Origin: Blasia pusilla
Taxonomy: Eukaryota; Marchantiophyta; Marchantiopsida; Blasiales
Direction of reading: 5' to 3'
Length of the DNA: 64,000 bases
Assembly (NCBI GenBank): GCA_050084515.1
Contig: CM114274.1
Location: 28,892,001-28,956,000, forward strand
Shown here one piece after another: positions 55,050-64,000 of the stretch (positions within the stretch are counted from its first letter, which is position 1; each line of letters opens with the position of its first letter). A program made the translations under genes and the position numbers. The notes beneath the pieces are model-generated. The model made no database searches, had not been told where the DNA came from, and saw nothing but the letters and a program-made list of their open reading frames with translations.

Positions 55050-56020
55050 GTGCGCCTGTGATCACATCCAACGTCGTCGGTGCCGCTTCATCGCAAGTAG
55101 ATATAATCTCCTCGATGAAACCTCCGGATAGTTGGTCGATAACCACCACCCCGAATAGTCGCATACCTCAACGTATCCCGATGCTGCGCAATCGCCAAGT
55201 TCTCAAACGCAATGGGCATCACTCTCCGAAACAACTCAGCCCTCTGAGAACATGCTCGCATCCATACATCTGGGTCATCAAGGTCCAGCACCTTACTAGC
55301 ATCTTGACGAATGGCTGCAGGTAAATCTGGCTCTCGGCCATAAAGTAGCAAGAACGGTGAAAAAGACGCTAAGGATGCTGAATCTATACCCCATCGACAA
55401 CCAGGGCAATCAGAGGTCCCAATCTCCTAGGTGACCTCTCTGCAAGCCATAGTTGCGTAAACCCCTCTTCACCGTCTACACAACTCTCTCCGCAATCCAT
55501 CCGCCTCAGGATGATCTTGCAAAGTCGTGCGATGGTCGATCAGCGCCTAATCACACCAGGCCTAGAACTCACCGCGAAACTCAGTACCCTGGTCTGTCAA
55601 CACCTCAGTTGGTGCGCCATAATGACTCAACACTCTGTCAAGGAAGGCATAAGCTACTCCCTCACTTGCTTTGTCAGGCAATGCAACCAACTTAATCCAC
55701 TTCAAGAAGTGCTCGACCATCACCAACACATAACGACTGTGACGCTCCGTCAATGGCAAAGGTCCTGCAAAATCCAAACTCCATCTATACCCTAAGCCCA
55801 TGATCGGTAATGGATGCAATTGTGGAGTCAGAGCATTGAACAATGCTCAGACCCGATCACACACCATGCATTTGGAAACAAATTGCTGAATGTTAGTCTA
55901 CATGCCTTGCCACCAATATTGAATCTGGAGCAAGCTGCACGTCCGCTTCACCCCAAAGTAACCCAACTCCTCGTGGCCATGCTGCACTAGTCGTGCTCTC
56001 TGCAAAGGATGCGGCACTAC
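55050..56020 (-). pseudogene. Gypsy copy 2 integrase
   Basis: Zinc-binding HHCC part near 56000-55850: QHGHEELGYFGVKRTC and then FVSKCMVCDRV. Catalytic core near 55790-55562: YRWSLDFAGPLPL (first Asp) and VLTDQGTEF (second Asp). The region with the catalytic Glu is frameshifted. LLYGREPDLPAAIR (near 55345) and RFHRGDYIYLR (near 55090) are typical of the gypsy integrase C-terminal part. Stops follow WWQGM and the GEF after the second Asp. Integrase inserts the cDNA into host chromosomes; this copy is dead. Confidence 0.85.
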
Positions 56021-56382
56021 ACGTACTCTGCCATCCTCCCAAACCCTCAAAACATGTGTCCCCTCCCAACGGAACCGTCTGGCCCGCTATAGGATCTGAT
56101 CCCGCTCTCTAGCACCAGCGGTGCTTGCAACGCTGCCAGTTTGAAGGTACTCCAAGACTACTCCATCATCAAGAATATCTCGACCATCTGTCGTCTCCTC
56201 ATTGGCCTCGGGATCCAACGACCCTCCACTAGACCTCGCCATCGAAGTCTCCACACTTTGGCTCTCCATAGCCAACATGCCTAAATAGGCTAACGCGTGC
56301 CATCCTGGCACTGACTCCTCATCACTCTCTCCATGCCATCAAGCTCCCATCGCATCTCGCTGACTCGGGCATGGGTTACGAC

Positions 56383-56850
56383 TCAACCCATCTGCATCCT
56401 GGTTGAGCATCCCAGGTCTATGTACCACCTTAAAATCATACTCCTGCAACAACAGAGCCCATCTCGCAAGCTTCCTGTAAGCTTGTCAGACTCCATCAAC
56501 CACTTCAGTGGTTGATGATCAGTGATGATGGTAAAGGGGTTGTCGAATAAGTAACACCTGAAAGGCGTGACAGCCCACACTGCAACCAAGCACTCACCCT
56601 CATACTTCGCCTCTGCAACATTGTTCGAGCGGCTAGCATAAGCTACCACGAAATCTCTACCCTCATCATCATGTTGGGTGAGCACTGCTCCAAGCCCCAA
56701 CATGCTCCAATCTGTGTGCAATTGGAAAGGACGCCCCCTGATCGGTCTCCTCAAGATGGGTGCGGACGTCAACCTATCCTTGAGCAACTGAAATGCTCGC
56801 TGCTGCTCATTCCCCCAGTGCCACTCATGATCCACCTTGGTCAACAAGGT
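56383..56850 (-). pseudogene. Gypsy copy 2 RNase H
   Basis: RPFQLHTDWSMLGLGAVLTQ is the beta-strand with the first catalytic Asp (family: TDAS). VVAYASRSNNVAEAKYEGEC holds the catalytic Glu, and PFTIITDHQPLKWLM the next Asp. The frame then degrades near 56480. Family role: removal of RNA from the RNA-DNA hybrid. Confidence 0.85.
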
Positions 56851-57689
56851 CAGCGGCTTCGCAATCGAACTGAATCCCTTGACGTACCGCCGATAGAAGT
56901 TGCCAATCCCATGAATGCGCGAACACGGCTCACATCTGTAGGGCGTGGAATGCGTGAGATAGCCTCTATCTTTGTTTGCTGAACATCCAGGCCCCCTGGG
57001 TATATCGTATGACCCAAGTACTCAATCTGGTCGTAGAAGAACTTACATTTGCGTGGATGTAGCTTCAGCCCATGTAATTGCAATTGTCGAAACACCTCCT
57101 CTAGATGTCACTCATGCTCCTCAACCTTGGCGCTAAAGACTACAATGTCATCAATATAACACCTAGCAAAATCCAGACCAGCCAAGATCCTATCCATGAC
57201 CCTCTGAAACTCAGCCAGGGCATTCTTTAACCCAAATGGTAAGAACCGCCACTAGTACAAACAATCCTTTCCGTGAGGATTGATGCCCCAAAATGCCGTC
57301 TTCTACCTGTCCTCCAATCAGATAGGCAGTTGATGGTATTCGTCTTGCAAATCCAATATATTTACAACCTTTGCATGACCAATCGCATCAAAGATCTCCT
57401 CAAGGGTGGGCATGGCATACCTATCGGAGTTTGTCTGCCGATTGATAGGTCGATAATCCCCACACATCTGCCTATCCGTCCAGTTGCCATGGACATCCTT
57501 CTTGGTGGGCATGACAGTGGCAGATGCATACTCCCCATGAGACATCTCCACTAGTCCTAATCCAACCAAGTCTTGGCTCCTACTCTGAATAAGAGCCCTC
57601 TCCATATCACTGTACCTGTAGGGTCGTCGAAAGATTGGCGTATCACTCAACAACTCAATGCGGATCCCCGGTCCCTTCAACGTATCCAA
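56850..57689 (-). pseudogene. Gypsy copy 2 reverse transcriptase
   Basis: FRRPYRYSDMERALIQ, ATVMPTKKDVHGNW, MCGDYRPINRQT and MPTLEEIFDAIGHAKV are the usual N-terminal motifs. LPFGLKNALAEFQRVMDRIL precedes the active-site CYIDDIVVFS (57166-57140). KCKFFYDQIEYLGHTI is the thumb or connection motif. Several frameshifts and TAG/TGA codons interrupt it, notably near 57318 and 57110. The YIDD aspartates themselves are intact. Confidence 0.88.
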
Positions 57690-58269
57690 ATTCTCCTATA
57701 ACTCTTGAGGAAAAGATATATTTGGCGCCGCTCTCCTCCAGTCAACTTAGGGCCCATATCTGGCTCCCAAGTCTCCATCGTGACTACAGTAGGACTCTCC
57801 GGCGCGGATATCGGTGGTTGCTATGGTGCAACCCCATCTCGAACAACAACACTCGACCGCTCTCTTGCAGCCAACTGCAAACTCTGATCTCCTCCACATG
57901 CAGTGCTCGGAACTACGCTCGATGCTGTGGCTATCGTCTCCTGGCGTACCTGCAAAACATCCCAAGAAGTACAAGGGTGTCTCTCTTGATCGCCCCTGGT
58001 ATATCGATCTCCTCGGGTCTCGCCCCCAGCTATTGCCTCTACTGTCTCGGTAGGCATGGGCTCACCAACGCAACTGCTGCGATCTGTCGCGATCTCATCT
58101 GACGCTGCTCAGCCACTCCCAAGCTGAAGATCCATGTCAAACAGTTCAGGTCCATCGCCTGACCCAATACATGGCGTTGTGATGCCTTTGATACTGACGG
58201 GATTGCCATCACTCATGGGGGAAATCCCATCGCCCGCTCTCTCTCGTTGGTGTTGGGCTCCACCAACCT
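57690..58269 (-). pseudogene. Linker between methyltransferase and RT in gypsy copy 2
   Basis: Partly open on the minus strand (for example 58057-57821, VEAIAGGETRGDRYTRGDQE). No recognised domain. Confidence 0.4.
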
Positions 58270-59100
58270 CTAAACCTGGTCATCCCAAACCAAGCCAAGA
58301 CCGGCCTCCTTGTATGCATAGGAAGCGGGAAAACTCACAAATGTGGGAAAAGCTGCCCACGGCTTGCCTACCATGTTGACCACAATCAACGATGGTCGAT
58401 CATCGTACCTCACTGCCTGTGAGCAACGACTTGGATCCATAATGGAATCCACTAACAAATGGGAGGGGCGCTCCACTCTCGCATACGCCCTCCGTAACAC
58501 CGTATGGGGCACCAAGTTGGTCCACCATAGACGCGGGCCATGGGCTCTAGAACCCACACTCGCCGCATCCAAGAACACTGCTAGGCCGATCCAGGCACGC
58601 ACCTGATGAGCACTCGTTACCATCTGTGACCTGGAGTCTCCTATCGGCACATTCTTCAGAATGCAGGCTGGAGAACAAGACTGGTGCTCCTGCAACTGCC
58701 GTAAGACCCTCAACATCTCCCACAATAACCTGGACCGAGTATCAACCAACCCGCTTCCTCGTCCAACACTCGATTGGCCCTGACATGGCCGACCAGAAAT
58801 GACCAAATCAATGGTCCCTACCCGCCCCCAACAACGAAATATCCCTCGGTAGGGAACTCTAGTATCCCTGTACCGCGGACGCAGACAATAAGTCGGAAAA
58901 ACGTAGGCATAACTGCGCCACATATCGTAGTGAGATGCGCCTTGCAACATCATCACTCTCCACATACAGGTACTGTTGTACTCGCACTCTTGCCTGCAAA
59001 ACAACAACAAACCCAGTGCTACTCGCTCCAAAGAGATCTAACACTCGAATACCCTCCTCCAGGGTACACCACACAATGGGTGTGGTATCCAAGGGTGTCA
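58270..59100 (-). pseudogene. C5-cytosine DNA methyltransferase domain inside the gypsy polyprotein
   Basis: Motif I: IRVLDLFGASSTG (near 59050), the cofactor-binding loop (family DLFxGxG). YLYVESDDVARR follows, as expected for motif II. After a frameshift near 58860 comes motif IV: LVISGRPCQGQS (58810-58772) with the PCQ catalytic Cys. Motif VI is ILKNVP (near 58655), where the family has ENV; the catalytic Glu is Lys here. Motif VIII: GSRAHGPRLWWTN (near 58560). Spacing and order are those of C5 methyltransferases. It sits between protease and RT and is unrelated to canonical retrotransposon domains. The frameshift and Glu-to-Lys change make it inactive. An intact relative would methylate cytosines in DNA, possibly its own cDNA or insertion sites; that is inference. 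Confidence 0.85.
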
Positions 59101-59557
59101 TCGTAGCACTCCCTGCTACCTCGGGTTCCTCAGACCCGTCATGCTCCGGTGCAAATGCCTCGCTCCCCGCGGTTTGCACGTGCTCATCTGCCAATCGTGG
59201 AAGCTCCTCAGTCGAGCCCCACAGCAGCACCTCTCCTCCACAGCATGATGCGGCTACCATAACACTCCTCTCCATAGAAATTTTAGGAATGGAAATATCC
59301 TCTGTATGGACATGTCCCTCAATCAAATCACTAAGCCAAGTGATGGCAGTGCTAAATGCTGCTAAGGTCGCCATCTCTCCTAGCCGTTGCTCGATCACTG
59401 CACATGTGAATCGAACGGGTAATGAGCTAAGCCGCCCATCACTTGATTGCCATCCTGGTCTGTAGGACACTAACTCTTCCCAGTAATCCAAGGAAAACCC
59501 CATAAGGTATAACACTGCTCCATCAACCAAGACATCATAGGACTCTGCATCAGTCAC
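59101..59557 (-). pseudogene. Protease-methyltransferase connector of gypsy copy 2
   Basis: SYDVLVDGAVLYLMGFSLDY and SYRPGWQSSDGRL are shared with copy 1. The remainder is acidic (EHDGSEEPEV) and leads into motif I of the methyltransferase in the same open frame. Confidence 0.65.
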
Positions 59558-59830
59558 TATCGGCTTGGCTCACACCACGGACTCCTCTATAGGATGTCCC
59601 GGGCGAATTCTCACCATGACCTCCTGTCGGTTGATATATTGTGTGGAACTCTCTGCACCCAAGGATGTCTATATCCTGAATGGACAACGCTCCACATCGG
59701 CTCTCGTCAAGCCCAATCCTCTAAATGGTGCTTTCCCCAACATCAGGGGTTGCGCTCCTGAATCCAACAAGATGCATTGCGGACTAAAAGCTCTACCTAT
59801 AGGACTCACCAATTGGAAGACCTCTCCTCA
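59558..59830 (-). pseudogene. Gypsy copy 2 retropepsin-like protease
   Basis: ILLDSGAQPLMLGKAPFRGL near 59775-59715 has the canonical DSGA active site. A TAA (shown as a stop after LLDN) lies just upstream at about 59830. Confidence 0.8.
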
Positions 59831-60849
59831 ATTATCTAGCAACACAACACCGCGAGAATCCATGGCACGCTCTATCGTGGGTCTAGCGGGCACCTCTGTG
59901 ATCCTAGCAGCCGCAACCTGCCATGAATCAGACGTGGACGGCTCGAGCATCCGCTCCGAGGGCAGGTCCATCACCTCCTCTGCAATCATCTCTGAACGTG
60001 ATGCAAGAACTCCAACTCCACGCTCACATAGCGTAGCGGCCAGCCGAAAAGCCTCGGCAGGCGTACCCCCCAACGTCATAACATTGGAAGTGGAAAATAA
60101 AGGAGCGCGGTACACAATAGTGGCCACCCCCAAAAACGTGCTCGACACATGCCTCTCATGAGCATCAACAATAGGAGTCGTCGCACTCGCTTCTTCCATC
60201 GCCCTCCGTGCATGCACACCAACAACATCACCAACTCTCCAAGAACTTTGATCAAGACCCATCGATGGGGTCCTCATCCCTTCGGACAACTTGAAAGATT
60301 GAGGAAGCCTAGTCTATTTCCTAGCTTCCCCTTGCTGTGGATCCAACTCTGAGGCTACTCCATACCTCACAACTACGGCTGCCTCCATTTGGGCAACCCC
60401 TCACATCCAACCAAGATCCTCCATATCTTGGGCTGCTCCATATGATGTCGATGCCACGGATCCACCATCGGGTAATCTCAATGCCATAGCGGCAATCTGC
60501 TCTTGTAGCTGATGTATCTGAGCAGCCATCCTAGCCTCACGCCCGACATCTCCCTCAACGCGTCTAGGTGGTAGGACTCTACCTCCTCCACGGGCAACTC
60601 CCCCACCCTGTTGGGCAACTCTAGCTCCTCTACTCCCAACGGGACCACTTGGAGCACGATCTCTAGCCCCCCCAGACCAGCTACTCGCTCTAGTACCCTC
60701 TTTGGCCCTCGCTCTAGACATAACTCAGGATGTAAACAAAAACACCTGGCGCGTGTATGACCATACCTCTAACAATAGTCACACTGATAACCTCTTGGTG
60801 CAACACCATCTCCTCCTCCATGCTGAGGCACACGTCCATGACCCTCACG
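59831..60849 (-). pseudogene. Region between gag and protease in gypsy copy 2
   Basis: 60721-60401 is Arg/Gly/Ala-rich (RASSWSGGARDRAPSG) with a short coiled-coil-like MAAQIHQLQEQIAAMALRL. 60289-59828 includes AEAFRLAATLCERG, which matches copy 1 (MEVFRLAATLCERR near 28450). Confidence 0.65.
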
Positions 60850-61960
60850 AGTGCAATCGCGCTGATGATGGGCTCCACCACATGACCAACAAGTAAAAGT
60901 AGGCGGCTGCTACTGAGCCGCATATGAAGGTGCTGGTCTCTGTGGCACGGCCTCCCGGTTTCCTCCCTGAGCTTTTTGTGCCACAGTCGACCTATCTCGG
61001 AGTCCACGTTGCTGTACACGTAGTGCAGCCAATTGTGACTGCTCTGGCCCACCCCCCTTGGTGGCTACGCTCTCCTCTGCCATGTTGCGCTCAATTTTCT
61101 CGGTGGTCCTGAAAACATCTCTCAACGTAGGGGAGGTGTTCATAAGAAGCACTCCCTCCCACATCCGTGTCCGTAGGGTCGGGTCCAGCATCGCGTACCA
61201 TGATTGGATAGCCTAAGCCTCTGTAACCTCCTGAGTGACGTTGATCAACCGGCGCAAGCGGGGTAGGCCTCACGCAAACTCTCACCAAGGCGCCTCTAGA
61301 AGTCATGGATACTCCGCAACTTCTCCGTCCGTCCCCCCTAGTAGCTCGCCCTCAACTCAGCAAAGAACTCAACCACAGGGTTGAACCTGGGACGAACCCG
61401 ACTAGACGGTGCAACTGCTCCCGTGCGAGTGATCCCTCCTAAAATGTCACTAGTGGAAGAGGAAGTAGCCTCTCCTGACTTCTCCTCCTCATCTGGGAAC
61501 AACTCCGTCCATGACACATAATGTGGGTCATAGTAGAGCCTCCACGCCTCAATCTCACGTGCATATCTCTGAGAGAACTCATGGTAGTCCATGGGGGCCC
61601 CCTCTAAATGCTGGAACATACCGTTCCATGCTGTAAATGAGTTGAACTCTCTAGAGTTCTTGGCCCGTTGGGAGTCGTACCAACTCCTAAACTCAACTAT
61701 GAAATCGTGCCTACTGCACCTGAAAACCTACGTGGTGCTCTACCCCGGTCGTCCATCTCGTACGCCCAACTGGTAGGACCACTCACAATGTGTGGCAATC
61801 TGCTCACAAACTCCTCTACATGCTTCTCCTTGTCTGAAGATGACACAGAAGGAGATCGAGGTGGTCTCTCACGTGGAGACCCTCGAAACCTCGCACCACT
61901 CCGGGTAAACCCTCTAGAGCTACTCTCAGGTCCACTTCCTCGCCTCTCAAAATCTTGAAA
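60850..61960 (-). pseudogene. Gypsy copy 2 gag with zinc knuckle
   Basis: YHEFSQRYAREIEAWRLYYD and RFNPVVEFFAELRASY (61619-61338), then ESLREAYP, then LDPTLRTRMWEGVLLM and FRTTEKIERNMAEE (61191-61080), then the knuckle CWSCGGAHHQRDC (60891-60853). Several frames are needed. Equivalent segments are seen in copy 1. Confidence 0.8.
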
Positions 61961-63587
61961 GGACGCCGTGATGGCCCTCGTGCCCCTTTCACACGATCAC
62001 TCTCAACCTTGTGAGTAATCCCTCAATCACTCATCCCAAACATGCGGCACTCGATCTACACTCTCCCTCCCCGAGACGTGTAAGGTGCGACAACAAGCTA
62101 CATGGTGCTGCAAATCGACCAGGCTATCATCTCATCCACAACCTACCCTCAACTCTGGACATCCCACATAGGTCTATGTCCCCTAAACCACATACATAAA
62201 TGATGCTCTCAGCATTTACACACCCAATATCCCCAAATAAACTACCAAAATCCCAGAATCCCTCACACGTGAAGGGTAAAGGACCACAATGGGTAACCTG
62301 AACACGTGTCGATGTCACTCCTCAGCAACTGCAAATCTTGACCCCAACTCGGTCGTGGAGACAACTCCTCCAATCAGCAAGTCATACTCCTCCCGTACTG
62401 ACACTGCTTAAAACTCTTTGATGGACAGTGCAGTTCCAGCGGAACGGTGCGGCGTTGCAGGCGGCACGGAACGGCTATGAACGGCACGGCCCTCGATGGT
62501 GGGATGCGGCACTCGGAGGCATACCCTCCTCAATCAACAATAAACCCACACTATGTTCCACAATGACGGTGCGGCTCCACAATCGAGACAGTGTGGTGCG
62601 GCCATGAGCGGCACGGCGCGGCAATCAACGGCGCGTTGCGGCTACGGACGTCACGGCACGGTACTCGATCATCGTCGAGCGACTACCAATCACAACATAG
62701 CAGCATGAAATCAAAACTCAAACACCATAACCGGAGGTCATCTACCATCAGTGGATGACAACGAAACTTTGATGAGGATGGCGGCCAAACCAAAGTTCGT
62801 GGTGGCGGCGCAAGTCAGAGAATCAACGGTGATCGTGGAAGACCCTCCACTTCGTAATGGCGGAAATGGCAACTAAAGGGTGGACAACAGACGAATGCAG
62901 CTCTGAGCAACGTTGGGCAACAGCAACGGCCGACGGTGGCCGGTGGACCGTTGATGGTGAAGGTTGACCGTCGATGATGACGGTTGACCGTTGATTGGTG
63001 ACTATGACGGCAACGGCCGCCGCAGGCGTGGCGGCTGATTTAGGGTTTGAACAATTTAACCCCAAAGATCGCCTAGCAATGGCAATTTTGCAAGATTGAC
63101 CATAACTTTTTACTCGCACTTCAAATTGCGCACCGTTTGTTGTACAACGTGCATAGCTTCACGATCTACAACAGCGTCAAAACATATTTGGAATTGGACA
63201 TTCCAGTAAAAAGTGAAGGGGAATGTTGTAAAGCCCAATGTCTCTTTCTCCTACACAAAATTTGGCAACGCTTTCGCGCTGATTTCTCCCAACCAAAACG
63301 TAAAACCTATAAAAATACAAATCAGCAAGCTACATGGTGCTCCGAGAGCACCGGTATGGGGCAACCCGCCCCCATGATCAATCCCTATCAGAAATTGGGC
63401 AGCGCTTCCGTGCGCCACTCATCCACACAAAAAATCGGCAAATGAAAAGAACAATCAAAGCAACCCTTGCTCCGGTGAGCACTCCCATGAGCCGCTGAAT
63501 GGGGAACACGGTCCCCAACCTGCAAAACAGCAAGTGACCAGCGAGCTCCCCCATGAAGCTCTCTCACTCTCTCATTCTCTCTTTGTA
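61961..63587 (-). other. Leader of gypsy copy 2, with GC-rich short repeats
   Basis: 62440-62690 is full of GGCACGG/GCGGC-type short repeats and 62930-63010 of GACCGTTGA repeats. The sequence reads neither as gag nor as LTR. No primer-binding site was recognised. Confidence 0.4.
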
Positions 63588-64000
63588 AAGTAAGATCCAA
63601 TCTCTCGCTACACCATCTCATACCATAGTTTTCAAAGGTGTGCACTCTCTCTCATGTCAAACCAAACCCACTCTCCTAATGAGAGGCTTGGGTTACACTC
63701 ACAAGGCAAGAGACCATAGCTCCGCCGCCTCATGCCAAGAGGTTCAACAAAGAGAGAATGAGCTCTCAAGCTCTCTCTCCTTGAGGTATACCCCTCCCCT
63801 CTCCCAAGCTCTCTCCATGGTAACCTATTCTCCCAAGTCACCTCCTTGGCTCTTGACCTGATGTCGGAGGTCAAGGGCCACTTACCAAAAATAGAAAGTC
63901 GATCATATACTCAAAATGGTACTTATCTAAAATAGTAAGTTCCTCAATATGGCTGCAAATGAGCCGAAACGAAGGGCAAACCTACTCTCTCAGGTTTCTC
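63588..64000 (-). mobile_element. Partial 5' LTR of gypsy copy 2 (runs off the window)
   Basis: Nearly identical to 52639-53052, same orientation. The 130-bp LTR tail present at 52512-52642 is missing next to it, so it is either truncated or rearranged. Confidence 0.65.

Larger units (their letters stand above)
52512..64000 (-). mobile_element. Ty3/gypsy retrotransposon copy 2 encoding a cytosine methyltransferase and PHD finger
   Basis: Element order on the minus strand: right LTR fragment (64000-63588), leader (63587-62000), gag (61960-60850), protease (59830-59560), methyltransferase (59100-58270), RT (57690-56850), RNase H (56850-56380), integrase (56020-55050), inserted LTR copy C, PHD finger, 3' LTR. 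RT before integrase is the Ty3/gypsy order. All domains are broken by stops or frameshifts, so it is an inactive copy. The methyltransferase lies between protease and RT, as in copy 1 at 25.4-30.3 kb. Confidence 0.85.

Overview
The window reads as nuclear DNA of a green plant. Spliceosomal introns with GTGAGT or GTAAGT donors are frequent, a plant-type MULE transposase with a SWIM zinc finger is present, and there are several nested, decayed Ty3/gypsy elements. One gypsy element carries a cytosine-methyltransferase domain and a PHD finger, a combination I associate with seed-free plants or streptophyte algae; that placement is inference. No bacterial, organellar or viral operon structure is visible, and I recognise no tRNA, rRNA or CRISPR array.

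Layout. 0-24 kb is repeat-rich accessory DNA: two decayed paralogues of an unrecognised gene (0.02-0.74 and 20.2-20.9 kb), an LTR-like repeat (copy A, 3.0-4.3 kb), two members of a palindrome-headed repeat family (4.7-5.8 and 23.6-24.6 kb), a long GA microsatellite, several tandem repeats, a BED-like zinc-finger ORF followed by a small inversion and an acidic ORF with a frameshift (12.06-14.65 kb), and a broken MULE transposase (16.4-19.6 kb). 25.4-30.3 kb is a decayed gypsy element in plus orientation, interrupted by LTR copy B. 30.3-32.3 kb is AT-rich and empty.

32.3-49.8 kb (minus strand) holds the most unusual object. It is an array of about 16 homologous exon modules of roughly 150-195 codons. 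Each separate module is bounded by an AG acceptor just before a conserved (R/K/I)-L-E start and by a GTGAGT/GTAAGT donor, always in phase 0. They lead into a 4.9-kb terminal exon that begins with one more module, continues through low-complexity repeats and ends in an HSP70 substrate-binding domain with no ATPase domain and no EEVD tail. Some modules are frameshifted or contain stops; two have fused through exonisation of the intron between them.

50.6-52.3 kb is a diverged LTR plus gag relic. 52.5-64 kb is a minus-strand gypsy element, in transcription order: right-edge LTR fragment, leader, gag with zinc knuckle, protease, C5-cytosine methyltransferase, reverse transcriptase with YIDD, RNase H, integrase, LTR copy C inserted in the integrase tail, PHD finger, and 3' LTR. 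Frameshifts, stops and a substituted ENV glutamate in the methyltransferase mean this copy is inactive. Apart from the HSP70-related gene, and possibly the BED ORF and the 10.9-11.3 kb exons, little here looks like a working host gene.
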